Assembly: GCA_005776725.1 (NCBI GenBank)
Contig: SXOO01000032.1
Coordinates: forward strand, 1 to 64,000
Length of the DNA: 64,000 nucleotides
Direction: 5' to 3'
From: Pseudomonadota bacterium
GTDB taxonomy: Bacteria; Myxococcota_A; UBA9042; GCA-2863065
Translations under genes and position numbers: made by a program
Shown: positions 22,448-31,368 of the stretch, piece by piece
How the letters are laid out: the number at the start of each line of letters is the position of its first letter
Position numbering within the stretch: position 1 is the first letter of the stretch
Notes under the pieces: generated by a model
The model's database searches: none
The model's input: the letters and a program-made list of their open reading frames with translations, nothing else
What the model was told of the DNA's origin: nothing

Positions 22448-22836
22448 ATCGCATTGGTTTTTCTGAGCTTTTCGCTGCCACCGCCCTGCTCGTCGGGTGC
22501 GGTCCGGTGATTCAAGGTGGCTGGGAGGCCTCGGGTCACACCGGGGTCGCGGCCGCGTTCGACCTAGACCTCACCTTCAAGTCCGACAAGGACGGGGTGG
22601 CGGTCTTCGCCACCGCGGACAAGCGTGAGCGGGCAGTGCCGATCTGTCAGCCGCGGTTCGAGGAGACGAAGGTGCGCTTCATGATCGACACCGCGGGCGG
22701 CACGAACTGCGCCACGGTGCAAAAGCCGCTCACCTTCAGCGGCACGATCGGTGAGGACGTGATGTCCGGCGACATCCACAACGCCAGCGGTGAGCGCGTC
22801 GGGATGTGGCGGGCCTACCGGCGCGAGAAGAAGTAG
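22444..22836 (+). CDS. Small lipoprotein of unknown function
   Basis: A 130-residue protein overlapping the SUKH-like gene by ATGA. The signal peptide ends in lipobox LLVGC, followed by about 105 residues of predicted beta-rich sequence with two cysteines (ICQPRF, TNCATV). It converges with the Cys-repeat lipoprotein gene, 19 bases away. Coupling suggests a shared function with the upstream gene; nothing else can be said. Confidence 0.75.
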   Translation: MNRIGFSELFAATALLVGCGPVIQGGWEASGHTGVAAAFDLDLTFKSDKDGVAVFATADKRERAVPICQPRFEETKVRFMIDTAGGTNCATVQKPLTFSGTIGEDVMSGDIHNASGERVGMWRAYRREKK

Positions 22837-22855
22837 TCCCCGGATTGGGCCGGCT

Positions 22856-24907
22856 TCAGGGCGGGCCCTCCAGCACGCGCAGCGAAGAGAGCCGCCACGT
22901 GCCGCCGCTGAGCGGCCCCCCAAAGACCGACACCATGAAGCGCAGGCGCAGCCGCGCCGACGACACGCCCGAGAGCACGCTGGCCGGGACGTGGATCACC
23001 CGCTCGTGCTCCAGGCCGCACGGGGTGTCGCCCAGATCCAGGTTGAACACCGTGTCGAGCGGGAGCCCCGACGGCGTGGAGAACGGCAGCTCCAGCGACA
23101 CCGTGCGGCGCACCTCGAGGTCCCCAGGTGGCGGGCAGCCGTCCGCGTAGGCGGGGAGGCCGTCGACATGCTCGGTCACCGCGAGCCAAAGGTCCTCTGA
23201 CGGCACGTCCAGACAACACAGCGTGGCGCTCACCCTCGCGGTGCCCGTCTCCAGCCACTCGAAGGGGCCAAACCGCAGGGCCTCGCCGTCCACCACGAAC
23301 CCGCCTGAGATCGAGGCGGGGCCCGAGAGACCCAGCCCGTGGGTCGGGCCGATCTCCGCCTCGAACGGCGCGAGACAGCCGGGATCGGAGCGCTCGCACG
23401 AGAGCTCGAGGCAATCGGCGGCGGTGTCCGCGTCGTCGTCGAGCCCGTTGGCGCATGCCGCCTCTCCGAGCTCGCAGCCCCAGGTGTGGACGCAGCGGCC
23501 GTCGACGCACGCGTCGAGCGTGCATGCCACGAGGTCGTCGCAGCCGGCGGCGGCCAGGCAGGAGCCGGCGGCGCACCGATCCAGCAGCGTGCACGGATCG
23601 CCGTCAGCGTTGCAGTAGCCGTTGACGGGGTTGACGACCACGCACCCGTGTAGCGGATCGCACACGCCCAGGCCGCATTGGACCCCGCAGTCTGGGGGCG
23701 CGCCGGGGAGGCAAGCGCCCTGGAGGCAGCTCGCCGGAGCGCAGAAGCTGCCGCACGAGGCGCCGTCGGGTCGAAGGCCGGCGTAGACGCAGCCGCCTCC
23801 CGGGGCGCACGTCCACAGCTCACAGGGGGCCCCGAAGTCCCCGCACAGGTCTGGCGCGTCGCACACGCCCCCGACGCAGCTCCCCGTCTCGCCGCACGGG
23901 CCCGCGCACGGCGCGCCCTCGCCGATCGCGAGGAACTTGCAGCCCTGCGCGGCGTCGCAGCCGTCGGCCGTGCACGGGTTGCCGTCATCGCACTCCACGG
24001 CCTCGCCCTCACACGCGCCGAGCCCGTCGCAAACGCTCTGCGTCACGCAGGGGCTCGCGTCCGGGCACGCCGTGCCGGCGAGCACGGGCTGCGAGGGCAT
24101 GCACGCGCCTCCCTGGCACACGGGGGACGGTTGGCAGGCGTCTCCGGGGCCACACGACGTCCCATCCGGCGCGGCCGGGGTGACGCAGGCACCCGCGGCG
24201 CAGCGCGGTGGCTCACGGCAGGTGGCCTCGCCCTCGATGACAGGATCGGCGCATGGCGCGCCGTCCGACGTGGGTTGGGTGACGCAGCCCACCGCGGGGT
24301 CGCAGGCGCCCAGCGCGCAGGTTGTGTCGGGGCAGACGGTGGGCATGCCACCGGCGCACTCGCCGCTGACGCAGCGCGTGTCGGCGGTGCAGGGCTGTCC
24401 ATCGTCGCACGGCTCCTGGTCCTTCGCGGGCACCCCGGCGCAGGCGCCGCCGCTGCAAGCGTCGAGGTGGGTACACACGAGGCCATCGTCGCAGGCGGCC
24501 GGGACCGCCGTGTAGGTGCAGCCGTGACCCTCGACGCAGACGTCCGCGGTGCAGGGGTTGGCGTCGTCGCACGGGACGGGGACGCCCCCGCACCGGCGGC
24601 CCTCGCAGACGGCGGGCGCGAAGCACTCGTGAACGCAGGGCGCGCCGTCGGTGGGCTGGAACACGCAGTCGCCGACAACGCAGCTGTCGACCGTGCAAGG
24701 GTTGTCGTCGTCGCACACTCGCGGGCTGCCGACGCACCCCGAGGGCGTGCACTCATCGCCCACAGTGCACGCGTCGCCGTCGTCGCACGGGGCGGCGCAG
24801 CCGTGGGCGGGCGCGGCCTCTTCGGCGATTGAGAGGGTGTCCGTGGGGTCAGCCGGCCCGGCGCAGCCCAGCCAGAGCAGCCAAACGGCGCGCTGAGGCT
24901 TCACCAC
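22856..24907 (-). CDS. Cys-rich repeat lipoprotein (CTDC-type repeats)
   Basis: A 683-residue surface lipoprotein (GTG start, lipobox LWLGC). Residues from about 35 to 490 are built from more than a dozen Cys-rich units of the type CDDGNPCTxDxC and CVTQ, comparable to the Dictyostelium-type CTDC repeats found in myxobacterial surface proteins. The last 180 residues form a beta-rich domain that starts at EAEIGPTHGLGLSGPASISGG and lacks the repeat motif. Its function is probably adhesive or structural, inferred from architecture only. Confidence 0.82.
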   Translation of the reverse strand: MVKPQRAVWLLWLGCAGPADPTDTLSIAEEAAPAHGCAAPCDDGDACTVGDECTPSGCVGSPRVCDDDNPCTVDSCVVGDCVFQPTDGAPCVHECFAPAVCEGRRCGGVPVPCDDANPCTADVCVEGHGCTYTAVPAACDDGLVCTHLDACSGGACAGVPAKDQEPCDDGQPCTADTRCVSGECAGGMPTVCPDTTCALGACDPAVGCVTQPTSDGAPCADPVIEGEATCREPPRCAAGACVTPAAPDGTSCGPGDACQPSPVCQGGACMPSQPVLAGTACPDASPCVTQSVCDGLGACEGEAVECDDGNPCTADGCDAAQGCKFLAIGEGAPCAGPCGETGSCVGGVCDAPDLCGDFGAPCELWTCAPGGGCVYAGLRPDGASCGSFCAPASCLQGACLPGAPPDCGVQCGLGVCDPLHGCVVVNPVNGYCNADGDPCTLLDRCAAGSCLAAAGCDDLVACTLDACVDGRCVHTWGCELGEAACANGLDDDADTAADCLELSCERSDPGCLAPFEAEIGPTHGLGLSGPASISGGFVVDGEALRFGPFEWLETGTARVSATLCCLDVPSEDLWLAVTEHVDGLPAYADGCPPPGDLEVRRTVSLELPFSTPSGLPLDTVFNLDLGDTPCGLEHERVIHVPASVLSGVSSARLRLRFMVSVFGGPLSGGTWRLSSLRVLEGPP

Positions 24908-24920
24908 AGGCCGCGACGGT

Positions 24921-25622
24921 TCAGGTGCCCGGACGCGGGATCTCGCCCGGCTCGTCGGCGGGCTCTTGTAGCGTCCGTTTCTTCCGGGGCACCGACAGCG
25001 CCATTCGCCGAAGAGGCGTGTACACCGCGCCGTCCGGACCCATGTCGCTCCGGTACAGGACCAGCTCGGTCAGCTCGGTCTCGATGAACAGCGTATCGAG
25101 CACCGGCGTGAGCTCGCGCGCCACCGGGAAGGCCTTGGTGGGCCGCAGCCGCGCGACGGTGAGGTGGGGTCTGAACTTCCGGTTCTCCGGCGCGTAACCC
25201 AGCGGCGCGCACGCGTCGTTGATGGTGCGGAAGAGGCCCTCGAGACCCCTGCCGGCGTCCCGAACGCCCACCCAGAGCACCTGGGGCTCGCGCAGATCGG
25301 GGAACGCGCCAGCGCCGCGCAGCTGGACGCTGAGGCGCTCGCCGCACGCCATCTGCAGCGTGTTGCCCAGCGTCTCGAGGCCGGACTCCGGGATCTCGCC
25401 GAAGAACTTCACCGTGATGTGCCAACGGGCCGGGTGGACCCAGTTGGCGCGGTCGAGCGTGGCGCGGATCGGCTCGAGGCCTCGCACCACGGCCTCGCGC
25501 GCGTCGTCGCTCAAGGTGAGCGCGCAGAACGTGCGCGCCAGCTTCTCTTCGTTGTTTTGCGGGCGGCGGCGGACGACGGTCGGTGCCTCCTCACGCGCCG
25601 AACTGGCGGGCTTGCGGGGCAT
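24921..25622 (-). CDS. thpR: RNA 2',3'-cyclic phosphodiesterase (LigT/ThpR family)
   Basis: A 233-residue 2H phosphoesterase. The two HxT motifs are WHITVKF and RPHLTVAR, which supply the catalytic histidines. Known members open 2',3'-cyclic phosphates on RNA ends to a 2'-phosphate. A basic N-terminal extension of about 28 residues and an acidic Pro-rich tail are additions to the usual size of 180-190 residues. It lies eight bases downstream of gspN on the same strand, at the end of the T2SS block, and may be cotranscribed by proximity only. Confidence 0.88.
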   Translation of the reverse strand: MPRKPASSAREEAPTVVRRRPQNNEEKLARTFCALTLSDDAREAVVRGLEPIRATLDRANWVHPARWHITVKFFGEIPESGLETLGNTLQMACGERLSVQLRGAGAFPDLREPQVLWVGVRDAGRGLEGLFRTINDACAPLGYAPENRKFRPHLTVARLRPTKAFPVARELTPVLDTLFIETELTELVLYRSDMGPDGAVYTPLRRMALSVPRKKRTLQEPADEPGEIPRPGT

Positions 25623-25630
25623 GGCGACTC

Positions 25631-27298
25631 CTACTCGAGTGTTTCTTCGGCGGGTTGCTCTTCGCCTTCGGCGGGAACGCCGTCGGCTCCGTCGACGGCT
25701 TCTTCCGGTGCCGCCTCACCCTCTCCCGGTTCACCTTCCGCCGGCGCCTCTGCGGGCGCGGGCTCAATCGGCTCGGGTAGGGCTTCGGCAGCGGTGGGCT
25801 CCTCCGAAGGCGGCACCTCGGGCAGCGGCTCGGGCTCTGGCGGCGGCACGAGGCCTCCCCCAACGCCTGGCCCGAGCGTGTCACCGGGGGCGCCCGGTAC
25901 TCCTTGCGCGCGCAACGCCTCGAGGCGCTCGTCGGCTGGGCGCGTCGGTTCGACGAGCCTTGGCGCTGCGGGCTGATCGCCGCGCGCGAGGGGCTGAGCG
26001 AGCCGAGGCGAGGGGGTATTCGCCCGGGCGCCAGGGCGACCGGGGCGTGCCGGTGGCGAGGGACGGGCGGAGGCCTCGACGTCGCCGCCGTCCGGGTCGG
26101 CGCCCCCGGTGGGCGCGGCCTCAGCAGGCGCTGCGATCGGGGTGAGTCGCCGACTGGGGGCCTTGGGGAGACACTTGAAGTCCTTCAGCGGTCCCTGGCA
26201 GTGGAAGCCGTAGTAGGAGCGCTGACCGATGACGGTGCGTGCTGCGCGCAGCCCCGCCTCGAGGCCCATCTTGAGCCCTTCGTGGCTCCCGTCTGGTACC
26301 TCGCTGCCATCGGGCCGGTGGCCGACGCCCTTCCAAGCGAAGAACGCGTCGGTGAAGCTGAGGACGAGCGTGATGTCGAGCTCCGCCTCTCCCGCCTGCT
26401 TCCCGACGAACGCGATGGTGTGCTTCTGCCCGCCGTCGAGCTGCAGCTCCACGTGCTCACCGCGTGCGCTGAGCTTCTCGAGCAGGAGGGTGACCGGCGA
26501 GCCCGGTCGAGGCCGCACGCCGGGGAGCTTGTCGGGCTTGGCCAGCGTGGCCTTCAGCTGGATCGAGCCCAGCTGCACCTCGAACGCCTCGCCGATGGGG
26601 AACGGCTGCCGCGGATCCTTGATCGGGAGATACGGGAGCACCGTGTCGGCCAGCTCGAGCTCGACCTCGCCGTGGCTGCTGTCGAGGGACCCGCCCCACT
26701 CGAAGTCGAGCTTGCCGGAGAGCCGCGTCATGAGGTCGAGGTCCATCTTGCCGAGCGTCCGCAGGACCTTGATCGGGCCGAGATCGACGCCGTCGATCGC
26801 GCCGACGTGAAGCGACCAGCCGTCCGGGGTGATCTGGAAGGTGGTGTCGTCGATGGTGCCGCGCGAGATCTCGGCGGTGACCCGCGCCTTGAGCTTCTGG
26901 CCCAAGAGCAGGCCGAGCGTGTTCACGTCGACTCGGATCGAGTCGGCGAGGAGCAGGCCCGGCAGGTCCAGCGGGATCGCTGGCTCCTCCTTCGTCTCCA
27001 CCGCCGGCTCTTCGCCGCCCGGCGGCGGCTCGGCCGCGGGTGCGCCTGGCGTGCCAGGGGTGGCGGGCGGGGCCCCCTTCTTGATCGGGAGCACCATCTC
27101 GAGGCCCAGGACCGAGACCCCGGTGACGCCATGGAACGCCAGCTTGTCGATCGTGACCTTGGTCTTGAGCTTCTGGCTGGCCTTGTGCTGCACCAGCCGC
27201 CGAATGTCGTCTTTGGGGATCGACCAGTAGAGCGACGCGGCCAGCGCCAAGGCGAACCACGTGGAGTACCCGAACCACCTGGCGAGCGCGCCGATCAT
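25631..27298 (-). CDS. gspN: Type II secretion system protein GspN-like
   Basis: A 555-residue inner-membrane protein. An N-terminal anchor (YSTWFALALAASLYW) is followed by a beta-rich periplasmic region with AsmA-like segments (VTIDKLAFHGVTGVSVLGLEM, LPGLLLADSIRVDV), as in delta-proteobacterial GspN. From about residue 360 onward the chain is a long Pro/Glu/Ala-rich low-complexity tail, longer than in most GspN. Its ATG overlaps the end of gspM by ATGA, completing a gspL-gspM-gspN operon. Confidence 0.8.
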   Translation of the reverse strand: MIGALARWFGYSTWFALALAASLYWSIPKDDIRRLVQHKASQKLKTKVTIDKLAFHGVTGVSVLGLEMVLPIKKGAPPATPGTPGAPAAEPPPGGEEPAVETKEEPAIPLDLPGLLLADSIRVDVNTLGLLLGQKLKARVTAEISRGTIDDTTFQITPDGWSLHVGAIDGVDLGPIKVLRTLGKMDLDLMTRLSGKLDFEWGGSLDSSHGEVELELADTVLPYLPIKDPRQPFPIGEAFEVQLGSIQLKATLAKPDKLPGVRPRPGSPVTLLLEKLSARGEHVELQLDGGQKHTIAFVGKQAGEAELDITLVLSFTDAFFAWKGVGHRPDGSEVPDGSHEGLKMGLEAGLRAARTVIGQRSYYGFHCQGPLKDFKCLPKAPSRRLTPIAAPAEAAPTGGADPDGGDVEASARPSPPARPGRPGARANTPSPRLAQPLARGDQPAAPRLVEPTRPADERLEALRAQGVPGAPGDTLGPGVGGGLVPPPEPEPLPEVPPSEEPTAAEALPEPIEPAPAEAPAEGEPGEGEAAPEEAVDGADGVPAEGEEQPAEETLE

Positions 27299-27936
27299 TC
27301 CGGCTTCTCCTCGTCCTCGAAGCGAAGCGTCGAGGCCTCCAGGGTCTTGATCTGGAGGTAGTCCGGGTCCCGCGTCCAGCGGATGAGCTCGAGGCGCGAG
27401 ACGTAGACCAGGTTGTCCAGCGCCTCGACCTCGCCGAGGAACGTGAACACGTCGTCGACGTGCACGTAGCCCCGGCGCATCTGGAACTCCTTGTCCACCC
27501 GGTAGATCTGGGGGCCGGTCTGCCCGCGCGGGCGCTGGAGGAGCGGCCGCTGCTTCAGATCGCCCGTGACCTGGAGCACCTTGTTCATCGACGAGGGCTC
27601 GTCCGTGTCCCCGCTGTTGCGGTACCGCACCTTGGTCTTGATGGCCGCGTTGGCCACGGGGCTGTCGGGCGACAGCGCGTCAGGGTTGGTCTTGAGGCGC
27701 TCTTGCAGCGCCTCGGCAGCCGCGCGCTTCTCGAGGTAGGGCCCCGCGAGCTTGTGGATCTGCGCCAGCGTGGAGCGGTTCTTGGCGAGCTGATCTTGCT
27801 TGGTCTTCAGCTTCCCGCGGACGAACCACACGGCGCCCGCCACCACGAGCACCAAGACGGAGATGAGCAGCGTGACCACGAGGGTTCGCTCTCGCGGGCT
27901 CATGCGCCCCAACGAGCCGGAGAGTCCAGCGTTCAT
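27295..27936 (-). CDS. gspM: Type II secretion system protein GspM-like (PilO-like)
   Basis: A 213-residue bitopic protein. The start is the ATG overlapping the gspL stop by four bases; the longer open frame is Arg-rich and non-coding. A short cytoplasmic segment (SPRERTLVV) precedes one membrane helix (TLLISVLVLVVAGAVWFV), then a coiled coil with KTKQDQLAKNRSTLAQIHK and a ferredoxin-like periplasmic domain. In T2SS, GspM pairs with GspL to hold the inner-membrane platform. Confidence 0.8.
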   Translation of the reverse strand: MNAGLSGSLGRMSPRERTLVVTLLISVLVLVVAGAVWFVRGKLKTKQDQLAKNRSTLAQIHKLAGPYLEKRAAAEALQERLKTNPDALSPDSPVANAAIKTKVRYRNSGDTDEPSSMNKVLQVTGDLKQRPLLQRPRGQTGPQIYRVDKEFQMRRGYVHVDDVFTFLGEVEALDNLVYVSRLELIRWTRDPDYLQIKTLEASTLRFEDEEKPE

Positions 27937-29990
27937 GGCTCGTCCCCGGCCCCGTCGCTGCCATCCGAGTCTGCCGAGTCGTCGTCGGCTTTCTCTGTAG
28001 CCTTGTCGTCCTTGGCGTCGTCTTTCGGCTTCTTCGCCTCGGCCTCTTCGCCAGCCTTCGGGCAACGCACCTTGAACATCACCTCGAAGCGGATCCAGTC
28101 GGCGTGTCGGCCCGTGGAGACCACCTCACCGATGTCTCGGCGCTTCACCTCGCGGAAGCACGGCACCTCCTCCACCTTCTGGCGGAAGAGCTCCTTGCCG
28201 TTGACGTTGGACTCGTGGACCTCGGCGGTGATGGTGACGTCGTCGAACACGTTGATGTCGACCATCGAGAGCTCGATCTTCGACGTGTCGACCGGCGCCT
28301 CGGGCGCTGCGGCTTCGGTCGCCGCGCCTTCGGGCGCTCCGAGCTCGGGGGGGAGCGCGGAGGGGTCGATGCCTCCGGAGCCCGGGATCCCCATCGGGAT
28401 TGGTGCCGAGGCGCCCGGTGGGATCATCGGTGGCTCAAAGCGTGGATCGACGCCCGGGGGGGGGGTGAGCCCTGGCGGCGGCCTCGGCGATCGAAGCCCG
28501 GGTGTTGCCGCTGCATCCGCGCCGCCAGCCGGTCGCGCTCCGAAGCGGGTCCCGCCGACCGGCGGCGGGGGTCGGGGGACTCCGACCCCGTCCATGGGAC
28601 CGCCCGGTGGCGCGGGGCGATTCATCTGGGCCTGGATCTGGGTGATCTTGTCGAGGATCGCCACCGCCGTCATGGGCGGGAACAGCGCGTCGTTGGCCGC
28701 GTCTTCCGGCGGTTTCTCTAGGAGCTTCAGCGTCTTGCTGAAGCTGCTCATCCGCTTGCCCAGGTTCTTCTCCGTGAAGTCTCCGAGCTGCGCCTTCTGC
28801 TCGAGGAGCTGCTTCTCGAGCCCCTGGTTCTTCACCACGGCCCAGCCGGAGCCCACGATCACGAGGATAGCAGCCATCGCCGTGAGGCTGCGCAGCCGGT
28901 CTCGCAGGAACTCGAAGTCACCCGCATACGCGAACTCGCCGCGGCGGAAGTCGAGCGTGGCGCGGTGACGTGAGGCCGCGGCCTGGACGAGCGCGAGGCC
29001 GACGCTGGTGGCCGCCCCGGTGATCTCTTCTCCGAGCCCGTGGACGCGGTTGATCTCGAGCCGCTCCAGCGGCAGCGCCTCTACCGAGCGTCCGAGCTGA
29101 TCCGAGAGCCAGCCGTCGAGGCCGGCGAGGCGCGATCCGCCGCCTGTGATGAAGACGCGGTCGATCGCGACCTTCCGCTCGCTAGTGAACGCCTGGAACG
29201 TCTGGCGCAGCGCGACCACCAGCGGGCCGAGCGCGAGCTCCACAGCGCGCGCGAGTGGCGTGGGCGGCGGACCACCGTGGACCTGTTGCGCGGGCAGCGC
29301 CGCGTGTTCGTGCTTGGCAGCTTCGGCGGACTCGAAGTCGGCTCCCAGGGTCTGCTGGAGCGCACGCGTTACGGCGAGCCCTCCTCGCCCTATCGCGCGG
29401 GCGATGCACAGGCGACCGTTCTGGACGATGCACACCTTGGTGGCCCGGTGGCCCACGTCGACGAAAGCGACGGTGCCCTCCTTCACCAGCTGGTCGTACA
29501 GGTTCAGGTAGCTCGCGGTGTCGAGCGTGATGATGCGCGGATCGAGCCCAGCGCCCGAGAGCGCGTCGATGAACGCGCGGACGCTGGTGCGCTTGCACGC
29601 CGCCGCGAACACCTCGGTCTTGCCCTCGGCCGTGTCTCCTACGACCTGGAACGTGTAGCTCATGGTCGACACGGACAGCGGCAGGCGGTTCTCCAGCTCG
29701 AAGCCGAGCACCGCGTCGATGCGCTTCGGATCGGAGAACGGGAAGGACACGAAGCGCGTCATGACCTGATCGCCCGGCAACGCCGACACCACGAAGGCGT
29801 CCCTCGTCTTCGGGTCCTTGGCGAGCTCCGTGAGCACCTCGGCGGCTACGGCCTCCGGGTGTTCGCGTTGCGCCCTCGGGATCACGAACTCGCGAAAGCC
29901 GGTCCACGACACGGAGCGGAAGGACGCCGTGAGGAACGCGACCTTTACGCTGTAGGAGCCGATGTCGAGGCCGATGATGGTCTGAGCCAT
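27933..29990 (-). CDS. gspL: Type II secretion system protein GspL (PilM-like N-terminal domain)
   Basis: A 685-residue platform protein. The first 345 residues are an actin-like ATPase fold as in PilM/GspL (LDIGSYSVK at residues 8-16, VAFVDVGHRATK, ITGGGSRLAG). A membrane helix (AMAAILVIVGSGWAVV) follows near residue 370, then a coiled coil, a Pro/Gly-rich stretch and a C-terminal periplasmic domain ending in acidic low complexity. In the family it recruits the secretion ATPase GspE. The gene order with gspM and gspN supports T2SS rather than type IV pili. Confidence 0.85.
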   Translation of the reverse strand: MAQTIIGLDIGSYSVKVAFLTASFRSVSWTGFREFVIPRAQREHPEAVAAEVLTELAKDPKTRDAFVVSALPGDQVMTRFVSFPFSDPKRIDAVLGFELENRLPLSVSTMSYTFQVVGDTAEGKTEVFAAACKRTSVRAFIDALSGAGLDPRIITLDTASYLNLYDQLVKEGTVAFVDVGHRATKVCIVQNGRLCIARAIGRGGLAVTRALQQTLGADFESAEAAKHEHAALPAQQVHGGPPPTPLARAVELALGPLVVALRQTFQAFTSERKVAIDRVFITGGGSRLAGLDGWLSDQLGRSVEALPLERLEINRVHGLGEEITGAATSVGLALVQAAASRHRATLDFRRGEFAYAGDFEFLRDRLRSLTAMAAILVIVGSGWAVVKNQGLEKQLLEQKAQLGDFTEKNLGKRMSSFSKTLKLLEKPPEDAANDALFPPMTAVAILDKITQIQAQMNRPAPPGGPMDGVGVPRPPPPVGGTRFGARPAGGADAAATPGLRSPRPPPGLTPPPGVDPRFEPPMIPPGASAPIPMGIPGSGGIDPSALPPELGAPEGAATEAAAPEAPVDTSKIELSMVDINVFDDVTITAEVHESNVNGKELFRQKVEEVPCFREVKRRDIGEVVSTGRHADWIRFEVMFKVRCPKAGEEAEAKKPKDDAKDDKATEKADDDSADSDGSDGAGDEP

Positions 29991-30068
29991 GGGAGCCCGG
30001 CACTCTAGCGCCCGGTGGGCGGATTGGAAACTAACAGGGCGCGATCCGCCGAGAAGTGCTGCAAACGC

Positions 30069-31271
30069 TCACGCATCGCGCGCGGCGAGGAACTCCGCCA
30101 CCCGACGCGCGATGTAGGAGACGGCGTCGAGCTCGGTGGTCGTGTATTCGCCGCGGTGCTTGTGGTTCATCACCTGGAGCGCACCGTAGACGCGGCCCTC
30201 GTGCTGAATCGGCGCGCACGCCACCGACTGCACGGCCAACCCGACCTGGCGCGAGATCGCGCTCTGGAAGCGCGGATCCTGGTCCACGTCGGAGAGCGTG
30301 AGCGAGACCCCGTTGGTGGCGCAGAACCCGGCGATCCCCTTACCGAACGGCAACCGGTAGTCGATGACCTCGCGGGCTTTGGCCCCTACGGCGGCCGCAA
30401 AATACAGGTCCCGGCGACCGAGGTCGGCCAGCAGCAGCCAGCCGGCGTCGGAGGGCACCAGCTCAACCGCGCGGCCCAACGCGAACTCCAGGACGTCGTC
30501 TACCGCCGAGCCTTGGTGCTCGATCTCGCCGAACTCCTCGAAGACGCGGACGAGGAGGTCGCTGTCGTCCTCGATGCTCGCCTCGACCTGGACAGCGATG
30601 TCGTCGAGCTTGTTGGTGGGAGTGCGGCTCACGACCCACGAGTTGCTCCGGGGTGGCGCGGCGAGATCGAGGCTGGACACTGTCCTGCTCACCTGCCGTG
30701 GCTCGAAGTACTTCTCGAGGTCCGTCTCGCTGAGCGGGTAGTCGGCGGTTGAAGACTCCACATCGCCGCTCATCGAGGCGGAGTCGATGCGTCGTCCCAC
30801 CTTCTGGGGGGTGAGGCTCCGCTGCAGGTCTACCTCCGCGCCGCGCAGCTCCTCTCGCTCGGCCTTCGTGAGCTCGATCTTGCGGGTGGGCACGCGGTCC
30901 GGGTCTTCCGCTTCGACTTCGGCGTGGCCAACCCGTGGCGTGTTCGGGTCCCAGCTCGGGCGTGGAGCCGCGACCTCGAGGCGTTCCGTAGGTACGCGGG
31001 CGAACGCGGGCTCGGCCCTCACCTCGACCAGGCCGGCCGACTCTGCGACGCTGACCTCTCGAAGCACGAACACCCGGCCCTGGACAGGCTCCATCACGTG
31101 GATGGACTTGTCAGGCTTGATGTCGCAGATCGCGCGCTGGATCAGGTCTCGATCGGCGCCGATCTCGTCGAGCCCGAGACGCAGCGCCAGCATCCAATTG
31201 CTGGCCTCCACGTCGAGGGTCATGCTCACACCGGTTGGCTCGAGGGCGGGGATGAAGATGCGATAGAGCAA
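30069..31271 (-). CDS. GAF-domain protein
   Basis: A 400-residue soluble protein. The start is TTG 31271, where GGAGG lies four bases upstream; ATG 31223 is a weaker alternative. The N-terminal 100 residues (ASNWMLALRLGLDEIG, DIKPDKSIHVMEP) are unassigned, and a disordered acidic linker follows. Residues about 235-395 form a GAF domain with the typical LPFGKGIAGFCATNG, VDQDPRFQ and YGALQVMNHKHRGEYT. GAF domains bind small ligands or cyclic nucleotides and usually regulate a partner domain, which is absent here. It lies 78 bases upstream of gspL on the same strand and could regulate or travel with the T2SS genes. Confidence 0.82.
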   Translation of the reverse strand: MLYRIFIPALEPTGVSMTLDVEASNWMLALRLGLDEIGADRDLIQRAICDIKPDKSIHVMEPVQGRVFVLREVSVAESAGLVEVRAEPAFARVPTERLEVAAPRPSWDPNTPRVGHAEVEAEDPDRVPTRKIELTKAEREELRGAEVDLQRSLTPQKVGRRIDSASMSGDVESSTADYPLSETDLEKYFEPRQVSRTVSSLDLAAPPRSNSWVVSRTPTNKLDDIAVQVEASIEDDSDLLVRVFEEFGEIEHQGSAVDDVLEFALGRAVELVPSDAGWLLLADLGRRDLYFAAAVGAKAREVIDYRLPFGKGIAGFCATNGVSLTLSDVDQDPRFQSAISRQVGLAVQSVACAPIQHEGRVYGALQVMNHKHRGEYTTTELDAVSYIARRVAEFLAARDA

Positions 31272-31368
31272 GGGACCTCCGCCGGCCAGTGTAGAGCCTT
31301 GACGGGGCCACCGGAAGAACGGGCGGAGTCTGAAGTCTGTGAGGCGCCATGCGGCGCAGCGGGTGGCG

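Noticed and set aside
27933-29990. Type IV pilus PilM instead of GspL
   Set aside because: The chain is far longer than PilM, has its own membrane helix and periplasmic domain, and is followed by GspM- and GspN-like genes rather than pilN-pilQ.
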